37,971 nt of DNA from Acidaminobacter sp. GTDB lineage: Bacteria > Bacillota > Clostridia > Peptostreptococcales > Acidaminobacteraceae. How positions within the stretch are numbered: position 1 is the first letter of the stretch; every line of letters starts with the position of its first letter. The notes under the pieces were generated by a model. That model was not told the origin of the DNA, made no database searches, and was given only the letters and a program-made list of their open reading frames with translations. The translations under genes were made by a program, and so were the position numbers. This document shows, piece after piece, positions 1 to 8,920 of this stretch. The DNA lies in the NCBI RefSeq assembly GCF_030247605.1, contig NZ_JAOTSB010000025.1, positions 1 to 37,971 of the forward strand. The letters are read 5' to 3'.

Positions 1-467
1 ATGTCGTTCTGTCCGAAGTTTGGGCAAAAGGCGGAGACGGCGGCGTAGAGCTTGCGAAGAAAGTCGTCGAAGTGGCAGAGAGCGGCAAAGCGGCATATGC
101 ACCACTGTATGACCTTGAGCTGACTGCAGTTCAAAAGATCGAAAAGATCGCCAAGGAAATCTACGGGGCAGATGGTGTGGAGTTTACATCGAAAGCGCTT
201 AAGGATATTAAGAAGTTTGAAGAAGACGGCGTAGGCCACCTCCCAATCTGTATGGCTAAAACCCAGTACTCTCTGACAGATGACCCTACGAAGCTTGGAA
301 GACCAAGCGGCTTCAAGATCACGGTGCGCGAAGTTAAGGCGTCCGTTGGCGCGGGCTTCCTGGTAGCCCTTGCTGGGGAGATCATGAGAATGCCTGGTCT
401 GCCTAAGGTGCCATCCGCGAACCACATCGACATCCTTGAAAGCGGAGAAATTGTCGGCTTATTCTAA
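1..467 (+). CDS. fhs: Formate--tetrahydrofolate ligase, C-terminal part (5' truncated by window edge)
   Basis: The open frame starts at base 3 (the first two bases finish the preceding codon) and gives about 154 residues ending in ESGEIVGLF. The stretch LGRPSGFKITVREVKASVG and the ending with PGLPKVPSANHID are typical of the C-terminus of formate-THF ligase (10-formyl-THF synthetase), a cytosolic enzyme of about 555 residues that makes 10-formyl-THF from formate, THF and ATP. The P-loop and most of the enzyme lie upstream of the window. In anaerobes it serves one-carbon metabolism, glycine/purine routes or the methyl branch of the Wood-Ljungdahl pathway. Nothing here says which. A terminator follows 64 bases after the stop, so it is the last gene of its unit. 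Confidence 0.95.
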   Translation, partial: VVLSEVWAKGGDGGVELAKKVVEVAESGKAAYAPLYDLELTAVQKIEKIAKEIYGADGVEFTSKALKDIKKFEEDGVGHLPICMAKTQYSLTDDPTKLGRPSGFKITVREVKASVGAGFLVALAGEIMRMPGLPKVPSANHIDILESGEIVGLF

Positions 468-531
468 ATCCTGAGTGGGGACGGCGTCTTTAGAGACTGC
501 CATTCCAAGCGAAACAACCCTATTGTTATCA

Positions 532-573
532 ACCGCTGCAGACTGGCTTCCCCTGGTTTGCGGCGGTTTTTTT
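532..573 (+). terminator. Rho-independent terminator of fhs
   Basis: ACCGCTGCA (532-540) pairs with TGCGGCGGT (559-567) with one G-U wobble across an 18-base loop, followed directly by a run of T (567-573). It lies downstream of the fhs stop codon. Confidence 0.75.
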
Positions 574-671
574 ATTTGGCGGATTTGAGTATTGGAAACT
601 ATGCAGAAGGCGGGGCAAAAAAGAACATGGAAGAAGTGGAAGATGGGGTTGATAGGCTTCAGCCGCTGACA

Positions 672-702
672 CCGATTTCCACTCAATATCGATTTCCACT
701 CA
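672..702 (+). repeat. Short direct repeat, CGATTTCCACTCA twice at 17-base spacing
   Basis: CGATTTCCACTCA occurs at 673-685 and again at 690-702, so the copies start 17 bases apart. They lie about 30 bases upstream of the promoter candidate for the surface-protein pair. A tandem activator site is one reading; no known regulator consensus is recognised. Apart from this and the fhs terminator, the 468-732 stretch shows nothing gene-like. Confidence 0.4.
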
Positions 703-732
703 TCTTACAAATAATAATTTAAATTACATATA

Positions 733-761
733 TTGACATATAAAAGCGTTCGTGAGACAAT
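733..761 (+). promoter_or_regulatory. Sigma-A-type promoter for the SLH/surface-protein pair
   Basis: A perfect -35 TTGACA (733-738), a 17-base spacer and GACAAT (756-761, 4 of 6 matches to TATAAT). The predicted transcript start is near 768, giving a short leader before the GGAGG Shine-Dalgarno at 793-797. Confidence 0.5.
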
Positions 762-805
762 GCTCGTAGATGTAAAAAATAACCAATTCTATGGAGGTCG
801 GTTTC

Positions 806-1531
806 ATGCACAAATCACTCATCGCACTCGCCGCTGCTGCGACATTGCTGCTCACCCAGAGTCCAACTCTGTCACTGGGGGCAGAGACTACAGGGGCACA
901 GACCGTATCGCTGGAAGAAAGCGCTTCGGTGTCGGCCCCATGGGCGCCATCGGTATGGCCATCCACCCATTGGTCGCTGCCTTATGTCCGTGTCCTGGTG
1001 GAGGCTCAGATTTTATCCCTCTATGAAGTGGAAATGCTGAACCGCAGATTTGGACCGGATGGTTTAATCAGCAGCGCTTACTTTGAAACCTATGCCGCCA
1101 GAACCTTGAAAACGATACTTCCCGGAACAGTGCTCAGCTCCAATTCAATGACGAGGGAGCAGATGGCGGATACCTTGTATCGAATGATCACCTACAGCAG
1201 CTATGAAGCCATGCCAACACCGGAACAGCTGGATCAGGACCAGCTGATTTGGAAGGACGCGGAACTCTTCAGCGGATTTGGCTATCAAGCGTCCCTTGCC
1301 CTGAGGTGGACAGGCATTGCCTCCGGAATTGACGGGTATTATCATCCGCAGCGACTGGTCACCGCGGCAGAGGCGTTGACAACCCTGGCAAAGACAAAAG
1401 ACAATCAGCTGAGGACGCCGCTTCAGCCTGCGCCGGAGGAACCTGTCGCGCAGACGACTGAATCTTGTCCCGCAGCGACGACCACAGAAATTACGACGTC
1501 CGGTGCCAATAAAACCTCTGCCGGCCTCTGA
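806..1531 (+). CDS. Secreted S-layer-homology (SLH) domain protein, small
   Basis: 241 residues. The start is ATG 806, because GGAGG at 793-797 sits 8 bases upstream of it and would overlap an ATG at 791. The first ~25 residues (MHKSLIALAAAATLLL...) form a signal peptide. The middle holds SLH-like helices: SMTREQMADTLYRMI, then GIASGIDGYYHPQRLVTAAE and ALTTLAK, the classical SLH 'GI.dG.y.P...vTraEa' pattern. SLH domains bind pyruvylated secondary cell-wall polymer, so the protein probably sits on the cell wall. The last ~40 residues are low-complexity Pro/Thr/Ser/Glu. There is no second functional domain, so it may be an anchor or partner for the giant protein that follows after 65 bases, probably in one transcript. 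Confidence 0.75.
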   Translation: MHKSLIALAAAATLLLTQSPTLSLGAETTGAQTVSLEESASVSAPWAPSVWPSTHWSLPYVRVLVEAQILSLYEVEMLNRRFGPDGLISSAYFETYAARTLKTILPGTVLSSNSMTREQMADTLYRMITYSSYEAMPTPEQLDQDQLIWKDAELFSGFGYQASLALRWTGIASGIDGYYHPQRLVTAAEALTTLAKTKDNQLRTPLQPAPEEPVAQTTESCPAATTTEITTSGANKTSAGL

Positions 1532-1532
1532 G

Positions 1533-1568
1533 GTGAGACGACAACTCCCGAGGTTCGGGAAGGCTCAC
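1533..1568 (+). other. Intergenic hairpin between the two surface-protein genes
   Basis: TCCCGA (1546-1551) pairs with TCGGGA (1555-1560) around GGT, and outer arms GTGAG (1533-1537) and CTCAC (1564-1568) can close the structure. There is no T-run, so it is not a standard terminator. It may be a stability or processing hairpin between cistrons. Confidence 0.35.
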
Positions 1569-1596
1569 AAAAGTCCCTCAAGGGCGGTAAAAAATA

Positions 1597-4500
1597 ATGC
1601 AGTTATCGAAGCCGTTTGGCAACTTTACTGAGAAACTGAACACCCTGGCTGCGTGTGGGTCACCCCGCCGCCGGATCAAAGCGGTTCAGTCGAGACATCA
1701 CCTCAAGGGAGCAGCCGCCATTTTAGGGCTGCTCTTTTTCATAATCTCCTGCCTGGGCGTCACTCCAAGTTTCGCTGCAGGCATCCAGGAGGCGCAGCTG
1801 CCCTATTCAATTCCCGGGAACGTCGACAGCGCTTATTATGAAGGCCATGAAGCTGCCTTCGAAAGCGTCGCGCCCAAACTCCCCCCTGGCACGCCTGCGT
1901 TGATCAATCTATCTTCAACCGGAGTGAGCGGCCGACTTAAACTGAATCCGGAGCTATATACAGACCTGGGACTCCTGGTTTACGGAAGCCCCTTTGACCT
2001 TCAGAAGAACGACTTCAAGGCCGTCGAGGGCGGCTATTACCGCCATGGCAATATCCCCGGGGAATATCGCTACCATGGCTACTCGGTGGACGGCAACGTC
2101 TTTAGCAATCAGCGCTTCCCCAATGATGCCGAAAGCGGCACACTCATGAGCTTCAAAAAATGGATTCACCTCCCCTGGCAGTCCCTGTCCGGCGTCTATG
2201 CCAGTGCGCTCAACAATGCAGCGCTTTCAGGTGATCCGGTGGTGCAAAGCTGGTTTGACCGGGCTTTGCCATTCCCGCTCCTGAACTCTTCAAACCCTGA
2301 GGCGCCCATGCGCGGCGGCAGTTATCTGCCCGAAGCGCATCTGGTGGTCCTGTCGACGCCAAGTGCGGGTATGCCCGGTGAAGGCCGCCTGTGGCACTAT
2401 GTGGACGACCGCCGCTGGTATCAGACCGTCTCCCTGCCGGACTTCGTCCGGGACCGGCAGCAGACACCGCTGGCTCTCAAAGTGGAGATTCTGAATAAAG
2501 GGACCCACCGCTTTGGGCCACGGGAAACAGTGCCCGTCAAAGTCAGGCTGACAGCGACGCTCATGGATGCGGCAGCCATGTCAAACCTCACCGGCAAATC
2601 GCTCTATCAAACCCGAAATGAGATCCTGTCCTGGCGCTTCAGCGAATCAGCCGCAGGACCCAGAGGCCTGATGAATCCCCAAGTCTTTCAGACTTACAGC
2701 GGCATAGACTCAGCTCAAAACGCGACCTTGACTTCTGAGGCTACGCTCCAGGTGAGCAGGTCGGATCTCGACAGCCAAGGCAACTTTACTTTTACAGCTG
2801 AAACGGCCATCACGTACCTCGCTGGCTCGGAGTCCCCGGCTATTGCAGCGTCGGATACCTGTCAGATTGGCTCGGAAGCCTTGCCGCAGGCGGCCTTGCA
2901 GTCGGCTTTTTCTGTGGCGGACTTTCATGTGCCCTCAAGAGAAGACCTGGTTCAGGCGTCTGTGAGTTACGCCAATCAAAGCCGCGGACCCGTGGCGCGG
3001 TACCATTTCACTTTCAGAGCGCCGGAAACCGGACAAACCGACACCTTTCAACTGGATGCCATGTCAATGTCAGATCAGGTTGTTTCAGCCAGGCTGACGG
3101 ACTTTGTAAAAAGTGTCATGCCGGAGGGGATCATTCTCAGGCAGATCCAAGTGACTCAACGCGTGGCGGATGCCGGCGGAGGAAATCACGAGTTCACGAA
3201 AACCTTCAATGCCGTCATAGGTGGTGAGTCCAAGGCTGTAGACCTTGAGCTCACCCTGCCTGACTGGTCCTTTGACATGCTGCCCTATGGGGCGGCGGAT
3301 CACTCCAATCACAGCCAGACCGCTAATCTCACAGTTACGGTGGACGGTCAGGAGGTAGATAGTGGTCACTTCTTTTCCGGTCAGTTCAAATTTTCTGAGA
3401 TCACTGGCCTCCTAGGAGCAGCCAACGACAACGTCAAAGTCATTGTGGAAGCCGTCACCGGCGACGGTGTGGTCAGCTTCGAAGAGCACTGGATTGAAGT
3501 TGTCAGCACCCAGCCCAAAGCCCAACTCAGCTTCTCCGGCCACCAAAAAGTCAACCGTAAGCTTTCACTAGTCAATGAATCTCCAGATGCTGAGGACCCC
3601 AGGCTGGCAGCGGCTTACCCCGCGACCTATACGTTCTCCTATAAAGCGGTGACGGGCTCGGATACGTCCAGAAGGCTCCTTGATGGATCGCTTAACGAGA
3701 AGCATTTGATGTACAAGAGTCCGGGACACCACCGGGTGACGCTGACTGCCGTCAACAGTCTGGGGCGTCAAGCCCCGCCGGCAGTCCTTGACTTGGTGAT
3801 TGTCCAGGATCAGCGGCCTGCTGTCATATTCAATTTTTTGAAGGGCGTCGCAATCCGCGGAGAGCCCGTGGGGGCTCTTCTTGACGTGTCTTCCACAGAC
3901 GGCGATCTGATCGGAGAACCCGTCATAAAAATCTATTATGACCCGGAAGCGGATGGCACCTATGAGGCATTTGTGGGCCAATATACAAAGGAGACCATTG
4001 GAGATTTCGCACCACAGGAGCTGGGTGCTTACAGGGCGATTCTTGAGGTGGCGGAAAGCTACGGACAGCCTACCCTTGAAAGTTTTATCACACCTTCCGA
4101 CACCCGGAAAATAACTGTACTGAGGGAAGTGTTGTGCCAAAACCTCAGGCCGGTTCAAACCGTAGATCTCGAGACCCAGAGGACACCTGAAAAAGTCGAT
4201 GTTCTGCTGATGCTGTCTCCTAAGCTGCCGGAAGCTGAGCGGGTTCAAGCGGGAAAAGACAGAATCCAGCAGGCCAATACCTTGAGACTGTCAGGGCTGG
4301 ACGCGCTGGTCCACGTCTGGGACCTGGGTGAAATCACAGAGCGCATGCCGGCTTCAATCACTCAGCTCTTTGGCACCCAATATCCGCCGCTGACCCTCCA
4401 ATATACGGAAGGGGGTTACAGCGGTGTGCTTCAACGCGTCAGTGTCCAGGACAATGGGCGCTATGTGGATTATGGAGACTACGACACGGTTGAAACGTGT

Positions 4501-6324
4501 GAAACAGAGCAGGTTCTGGTGGGGCGGTACTGCCCGGCCGCAGATCCTTTTATTTGTTATGTCAACGGCGGCTATGTCAACGTCTACGAGACCCAGGAAG
4601 TGTGTACCACCGAACAAGTCTGGGATTCGGATCTCCGCTGGCGATCCAGCTACTATGGGACCTATGAAGGTGAAATTTCAAGAACCATTGAGCAGACCTT
4701 TGACCCTGAGTGGCTGCGTCTGGGGGCCAGCCGCTATGTGGTCTATTCTGCCCTGCCAGGGGAAATCCTCCCGGAGCCTGAAGCCTTGACGCTAAAGAAA
4801 ACTGCCGATGCTCAGTGGCTTATGGGCGGTGGTTCCGCTCAGCTTTCCACTGGTCTGGGCGCAGAGAGCCTTACTGCGGGCGGCCCTGCCCAGGCAATGA
4901 CGGCAGCCATGGAACTGATCTCAGTGCGCCATGAAGTCAAACCTTACAAGCTGATGCTTCTAAACGAGTCGCTGACCTATCATACAGTTGAGGTGGAAAC
5001 TGAAGGCGACGGCCTGGCTGGCGAGGTCTGGGGGTTGATCCAGGACGCGGCGTTTGACAATCCTTTGCCTGTCCAGTCCTTTGCAGTACTGGATGAATAC
5101 GGCGCAAATCAAACCGTACAAGCTGCGCCACCCGGCCAGGAAACGCCATTCTACACCATGACACCGCCACAGACCATGAGTTCTGTCGGTCACTTTGTCG
5201 TGGGCAGAAAGCTGAAGGATGTGACGCCTAAGCCGGACTTCGACCTGGAGTCCAATATTGCCACCGTAGCGTTCACGGTGCACCGCAAACCTATTGCCAG
5301 TCTGACCCTCAAAGCCCGCTTTGACACCCTGCTGAACAAGTACCGCCTCTACTGGACGGATACCTCCTACGACCCGGACCACGCTGTAAGCGACCCGAAC
5401 CGCGGCATTGTCAGGCATGATTTTCGGATCCGCGAAGCTGGCGGCAATTGGAGCTACGGGTGGCCGACAGCCCTTCCGAGGGGCACTTACGAAGCGGATT
5501 ACGTCGTCTGGGATCTCGAAGGTCAGCTCAGCGACCCGGTACACTATCTCTTCACCGTGGACAACTCCGTCCCTGAAGTCCAGTTTGTCTCTGTCGTTCC
5601 CGACCCTGCCCTGACAGGACAGCGGCCGATGGTTACGGTACTCCCCAAAGATCACGAAGGCAGCGCCCTTTCGCTCAAAGTCACCGCTGCCCACAAAGAA
5701 TCTCCACATACGTTCACGCAGCACTTCACTGGCTTGGTTTCTGGGAAGCCCTTCGAATTTCAGCTTAGCGAACCCCTCCAAAACGGAACCTATACCTTAC
5801 GCGCCGAGGCAACGGATGATAGAGGCGCGTCAGAAGAGGCCCTAAGAACCCTCACCGTCAGGCCGCCTGTGATCCTCGGTGCTTCTCTGCTGGGTTCCTG
5901 GAACCACTGGCGTGGGCAGATCGACCGTCAGGGCAGGCCTGTGCCGCTGAATCCCAACCGGTTTTTATCCTACGAAATGATGAAGCTGGAGCTCGAAGCA
6001 GAGGGGGAGCCCATCAGTGTCACCTGCAGGATGTCTCCTGAGCTTGAAGCCATGGTTTATGAGGATCCCAATGGCCGTGTGTACCGCTATGAGGAAGCTT
6101 TTGGGGAAGAGGTGGCATTTCCGCTTGAACTCAGTGCGGCCGGGAATGGCTTCTGGCGGGCGGATTACAAACTGCCGCTGGCGCCGAGTACTTTGGGGTG
6201 GACTGACCATCGGCTGAAATCACCGTACTGGATTGAGTTTACGGTGACCTGGCCGGACCTTGTGCGGCAATACCGATTCGACAATATCGAGATCACAGGG
6301 AATGTTTATGATTTAATCTTCTGA
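1597..6324 (+). CDS. Giant secreted multidomain (Ig/PKD-like beta-sandwich) surface protein
   Basis: 1575 residues. A long basic n-region (RRR at about 24-26) leads to a hydrophobic segment at ~37-55 and a likely cleavage near SFAAG (~61), so it is exported. The rest reads as successive beta-sandwich modules: aligned hydrophobic/polar strands and Ig/PKD-like phrases such as FGPRETVPVKVRL, PGHHRVTLTAVNSLG, VDNSVPEVQFVSVVPDP and NGTYTLRAEATDDRGASEEA. A cysteine-rich insert lies at about 968-1007. The final ~120 residues look like a separate C-terminal domain (LGSWNHWRGQIDRQG...). No SLH, LPXTG or C-terminal TM is visible, so anchoring may depend on the SLH protein upstream. The start ATG has only a weak Shine-Dalgarno (AAGGGCGG). 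I do not recognise a named family; structural or adhesive surface roles are guesses. Confidence 0.7.
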   Translation: MQLSKPFGNFTEKLNTLAACGSPRRRIKAVQSRHHLKGAAAILGLLFFIISCLGVTPSFAAGIQEAQLPYSIPGNVDSAYYEGHEAAFESVAPKLPPGTPALINLSSTGVSGRLKLNPELYTDLGLLVYGSPFDLQKNDFKAVEGGYYRHGNIPGEYRYHGYSVDGNVFSNQRFPNDAESGTLMSFKKWIHLPWQSLSGVYASALNNAALSGDPVVQSWFDRALPFPLLNSSNPEAPMRGGSYLPEAHLVVLSTPSAGMPGEGRLWHYVDDRRWYQTVSLPDFVRDRQQTPLALKVEILNKGTHRFGPRETVPVKVRLTATLMDAAAMSNLTGKSLYQTRNEILSWRFSESAAGPRGLMNPQVFQTYSGIDSAQNATLTSEATLQVSRSDLDSQGNFTFTAETAITYLAGSESPAIAASDTCQIGSEALPQAALQSAFSVADFHVPSREDLVQASVSYANQSRGPVARYHFTFRAPETGQTDTFQLDAMSMSDQVVSARLTDFVKSVMPEGIILRQIQVTQRVADAGGGNHEFTKTFNAVIGGESKAVDLELTLPDWSFDMLPYGAADHSNHSQTANLTVTVDGQEVDSGHFFSGQFKFSEITGLLGAANDNVKVIVEAVTGDGVVSFEEHWIEVVSTQPKAQLSFSGHQKVNRKLSLVNESPDAEDPRLAAAYPATYTFSYKAVTGSDTSRRLLDGSLNEKHLMYKSPGHHRVTLTAVNSLGRQAPPAVLDLVIVQDQRPAVIFNFLKGVAIRGEPVGALLDVSSTDGDLIGEPVIKIYYDPEADGTYEAFVGQYTKETIGDFAPQELGAYRAILEVAESYGQPTLESFITPSDTRKITVLREVLCQNLRPVQTVDLETQRTPEKVDVLLMLSPKLPEAERVQAGKDRIQQANTLRLSGLDALVHVWDLGEITERMPASITQLFGTQYPPLTLQYTEGGYSGVLQRVSVQDNGRYVDYGDYDTVETCETEQVLVGRYCPAADPFICYVNGGYVNVYETQEVCTTEQVWDSDLRWRSSYYGTYEGEISRTIEQTFDPEWLRLGASRYVVYSALPGEILPEPEALTLKKTADAQWLMGGGSAQLSTGLGAESLTAGGPAQAMTAAMELISVRHEVKPYKLMLLNESLTYHTVEVETEGDGLAGEVWGLIQDAAFDNPLPVQSFAVLDEYGANQTVQAAPPGQETPFYTMTPPQTMSSVGHFVVGRKLKDVTPKPDFDLESNIATVAFTVHRKPIASLTLKARFDTLLNKYRLYWTDTSYDPDHAVSDPNRGIVRHDFRIREAGGNWSYGWPTALPRGTYEADYVVWDLEGQLSDPVHYLFTVDNSVPEVQFVSVVPDPALTGQRPMVTVLPKDHEGSALSLKVTAAHKESPHTFTQHFTGLVSGKPFEFQLSEPLQNGTYTLRAEATDDRGASEEALRTLTVRPPVILGASLLGSWNHWRGQIDRQGRPVPLNPNRFLSYEMMKLELEAEGEPISVTCRMSPELEAMVYEDPNGRVYRYEEAFGEEVAFPLELSAAGNGFWRADYKLPLAPSTLGWTDHRLKSPYWIEFTVTWPDLVRQYRFDNIEITGNVYDLIF

Positions 6325-6350
6325 GGACTACGCTGCTGCGGACTGGGGAA

Positions 6351-6387
6351 ACTGCGGAATACTGCGGAATACTGCGGAATACTGCGG
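6351..6387 (+). repeat. 10-bp tandem repeat (ACTGCGGAAT, 3.7 copies)
   Basis: ACTGCGGAAT is repeated exactly at 6351-6360, 6361-6370 and 6371-6380, with a partial ACTGCGG at 6381-6387. It lies between the stop of the giant surface protein and the convergent histidine kinase gene, in non-coding DNA. Confidence 0.9.
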
Positions 6388-6434
6388 CAAAAAGAAAGGA
6401 AACCGGCCCGGTGGAAGTCAAATAACGGACTTCC
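6388..6434 (-). terminator. Possible weak terminator of the two-component operon
   Basis: Read on the minus strand, GGAAGTC (6434-6428) pairs with GACTTCC (6419-6413) around an 8-base loop. A GC-rich ACCGGGCCGG and a T/C-rich tract (TTTCCTTTCTTTTT) follow. The T-rich tract is separated from the hairpin, so the call is tentative. Confidence 0.35.
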
Positions 6435-6462
6435 TTCCGACGCCGATTTCCATGTAAATGTA

Positions 6463-7986
6463 TTAGCTGTTGACTTCCGACTTGGACGGGTTCTCCGAAG
6501 CGGGCTCTGAATCGAGCCCAAGCCCAGGTTCAGTTTCAGGGCCATGACTGGATGCCGGAACCGAATTCGCTTTCAGAATTGGAAGCTTGACCTTGAAGGT
6601 CGTCCCTGTGCCGAGCTGGCTGCGGACGCTGATGGTGCCGCCGTGGGCTTCGACGATCTGCTTGCAGATGGCGAGCCCCAGCCCTGTACCACGGCTGGAA
6701 TAGGTCCGCGACTTGTCCACTTTGTAAAAGTGTTCAAAGATCCGGCTGAGGTCTTCCTGGGGAATGCCTATGCCGTCATCTTCGACGAACCATTCGAAGA
6801 AGTCCGGTGTTCTGCGGGTGTAGATGTGAATGTAGGTATTCGTAAACTTCTCCGCGTTGCTGATCAAGTTGTCGAGCACCTGGTGCAGCCTTGGGGCGTC
6901 CGCTTCTATGGGAACGCTAGGGATAGGCCGGTCGACCCGGAGTTCGAGGCTGCGCTCCTGGAAGTCCATTTCCTTTTCGGTCAGCATGAAGTCGAACAAC
7001 TCGCGGGAGTCCATGGGTGTCAGCTCAATGACGAACTCGTCCAGATTCATTTTGGTAAAGGTGAAGAGGTCGTCGATCAAGTGGTTGAGTTGAGCGCTTT
7101 TGGAGCGAATGATGTCGAGATATTGCTTTTGGGTTTCCGGGTCCTCCACAATGTCGTCGCCAAGCAGCTCGACATAACCCTGAATGGAGGTCAGCGGCGT
7201 CTTCAGGTCGTGGGAGACGCTGGCGATCAGCTGCTGCCTGGAGTGCTCGAATTCCACCTGCTTGGCGAGGGAGTCCTTGAGCCGAAGCCGCATGCGGTCA
7301 AACTCGTTGCAGAACTTGCCAATCTCGTCGTCTTTTTTGTATTTCATCTCGTATTCCAGATCTCCGGAGGCGATCATTTCAGCGGCGTGGTTGAGTTCCT
7401 TGAGAGGATTTAGAATGCCGTCCGACAGGATTTTGGACAGGATCAGGATCATGGTGACAACGGAGATGACGAAGATGGCCATAATGGCAAACGGCAGGTA
7501 GCTGAAGAACGTATAGGCGTCTTTGATGTCGATGTCCGGCAGGAACACCAGGCGCCCGTAGGTGATTCCGCCTTTGACGACGTTTCGCTCCATCATGCTC
7601 AGGCTGGCCGGATCGATGCTGACAGTGACGTTGCCTTCTGAATTCGTCTCAAAAAAGGACACCTTGTCGAAGGCGACGCCGATCAGCTTGCGCTCGCTGT
7701 CAAACTGGATGAGGTTCTCCTGGTCGACAAACAAAAGTCGCCTGAAGTAAGTCGTGTAGTAAGGCCTGAGCAGTCCGTCCATATAAGGATAATTGTCAAT
7801 CCGGTCCAGGTTGCCGACAAACTCTTCTGTGACCCGGTCCATTGAAGAGGAGATGGACACAAATTTGTCCACAGCTGGGATGTTGAAAAAGTTGGTGGTC
7901 AGCACGAGGAACGACAGCACGACGATCATCAGAGGCACGACCAGCAGGGAAAGAAAAGAGAGAATAATTTTTGAACGGATGTTCAA
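6463..7986 (-). CDS. Membrane sensor histidine kinase (HAMP-HisKA-HATPase)
   Basis: 507 residues. Two membrane segments (~7-33 and ~160-187) flank an extracytoplasmic sensor region of ~125 residues with no family I recognise. A HAMP linker follows (~186-240), then the HisKA phospho-acceptor motif SVSHDLKTPLTSIQGY with His259, and the HATPase boxes ISNAEKF (N), DDGIGIP (G1), and RGTGLGLAICKQIVEAHGG (G2). It phosphorylates the adjacent regulator. The C-terminal ~30 residues are a polar Pro/Ser/Glu tail outside the catalytic domain. The start codon is TTG (7986-7984), with a GGGGGA Shine-Dalgarno about 9 bases before it. Only 3 bases separate it from the regulator's stop, so the two genes are co-transcribed and probably translationally coupled. 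Confidence 0.93.
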   Translation of the reverse strand: MNIRSKIILSFLSLLVVPLMIVVLSFLVLTTNFFNIPAVDKFVSISSSMDRVTEEFVGNLDRIDNYPYMDGLLRPYYTTYFRRLLFVDQENLIQFDSERKLIGVAFDKVSFFETNSEGNVTVSIDPASLSMMERNVVKGGITYGRLVFLPDIDIKDAYTFFSYLPFAIMAIFVISVVTMILILSKILSDGILNPLKELNHAAEMIASGDLEYEMKYKKDDEIGKFCNEFDRMRLRLKDSLAKQVEFEHSRQQLIASVSHDLKTPLTSIQGYVELLGDDIVEDPETQKQYLDIIRSKSAQLNHLIDDLFTFTKMNLDEFVIELTPMDSRELFDFMLTEKEMDFQERSLELRVDRPIPSVPIEADAPRLHQVLDNLISNAEKFTNTYIHIYTRRTPDFFEWFVEDDGIGIPQEDLSRIFEHFYKVDKSRTYSSRGTGLGLAICKQIVEAHGGTISVRSQLGTGTTFKVKLPILKANSVPASSHGPETEPGLGLDSEPASENPSKSEVNS

Positions 7987-7989
7987 AGT

Positions 7990-8688
7990 TTATTTTCCCC
8001 CTTTAAACTTGTACCCGATCCCCCAGACGGTCTCGATGTATTTCGGATTCGAAGGGTCTTCCTCGATTTTTTCCCGGATCTTGCGGACGTGAACCGTCAC
8101 AGTGTTGATGTCGCCATATTCATTGAAGCCCCACACGTGATCGAAAATCTTCTCTCTGGCCAGCGCCTGATTGAGGTTGCTGGCGAGGTAATAGAGGATC
8201 TCGAACTCCTTGACGGAAAACGGGACGTACTCGCCGCGAACTTTAACGGTATAGGCGCTTGGATCGATCTCCAGCTCGCCAATAATCAGGGCGCTGGATG
8301 GCGTCTGCGTCGTTGACAGCTCCTTGTAGCGCCTCAGCTGGGACTGGACGCGGGCCAACAGCTCTCTCGGGCTGAAAGGCTTGGTGACATAGTCGTCCGC
8401 GCCGAGACCAAGACCCAGAATCTTATCCATGTCTTCCTTTCGCGCACTGAGCATCAGAATTGGCACAGGCGACTTTGTGCGAAGAGTTCTGCAGATTTCG
8501 AAGCCGTCTATTTTGGGCAGCATAATGTCGAGAATCACCAGATCCGGATTCTCTCTGTAAAAGGTGTTCAGCGCCTCTTCGCCGTCATAGGCGAGGATGA
8601 CGTCATAATTTGATGCTTTCAGATAATCCCGAATCATCTGGGCGATTTCTTTTTCGTCTTCGACGACGAGAATTTTTTCGTTGGACAT
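7990..8688 (-). CDS. OmpR/PhoB-family response regulator
   Basis: 232 residues from the ATG at 8688. This start is chosen over an ATG 69 bases upstream because MSNEKILVVEDEKE is the standard receiver beginning and a GGGGGTCACC purine-rich stretch precedes it. The receiver domain has the acidic pair Asp11/Glu12, phospho-acceptor Asp54 in VILDIMLPKIDG, and Lys103 in DDYVTKPF. The C-terminal winged helix (YVPFSVKEFEILYYLA ... VTVHVRKIREKIE ... ETVWGIGYKFK) is of the OmpR/PhoB type and binds DNA. It is first in a two-gene operon with the kinase. The target genes are unknown; nearby candidates are the surface-protein pair and its own promoter. Confidence 0.94.
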   Translation of the reverse strand: MSNEKILVVEDEKEIAQMIRDYLKASNYDVILAYDGEEALNTFYRENPDLVILDIMLPKIDGFEICRTLRTKSPVPILMLSARKEDMDKILGLGLGADDYVTKPFSPRELLARVQSQLRRYKELSTTQTPSSALIIGELEIDPSAYTVKVRGEYVPFSVKEFEILYYLASNLNQALAREKIFDHVWGFNEYGDINTVTVHVRKIREKIEEDPSNPKYIETVWGIGYKFKGGK

Positions 8689-8776
8689 GAAGGTGACCCC
8701 CATAGTTTGGTATGAATGGGCGATAAAAGTGGTACGGCTATCGCCATCTCTCTCCATTAATATACTTTTTTAAGGT

Positions 8777-8797
8777 GGGCGAATCAAATTTTCGCCC
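8777..8797. promoter_or_regulatory. Inverted repeat upstream of the response-regulator gene
   Basis: GGGCGAA (8777-8783) and TTCGCCC (8791-8797) are perfect inverted arms around 7 bases. It lies ~90 bases upstream of the regulator start, so it could be an operator for autoregulation or an RNA hairpin in the 5' leader. No consensus is recognised. Confidence 0.4.
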
Positions 8798-8920
8798 TAT
8801 ATTTAATCCTTAATTAATGTTTTGCCGATGGTCACGCAATTCACAGCCTGCAATCCATATTTCATCTTTGTAAACATAATGTTAAGGTGAAACGATTCTC
8901 GTAAAAAGTATTGTGAATAT

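Noticed and set aside
4960..5781. 273-codon minus-strand open frame
   Set aside because: It lies inside the giant surface-protein gene on the opposite strand, with no recognisable domain.
668..6452. GAC-R-CCGATTTCCA at both ends of the surface-protein pair (668-681 and 6439-6452), as possible mobile-element ends
   Set aside because: A 13-of-14 match between two places in 38 kb is expected by chance, and no recombinase or target duplication is present.
6544..7413. 289-codon open frame on the plus strand
   Set aside because: It is antisense to the histidine kinase, whose HisKA and HATPase motifs are clear. Its composition looks like a mirror of those codons.
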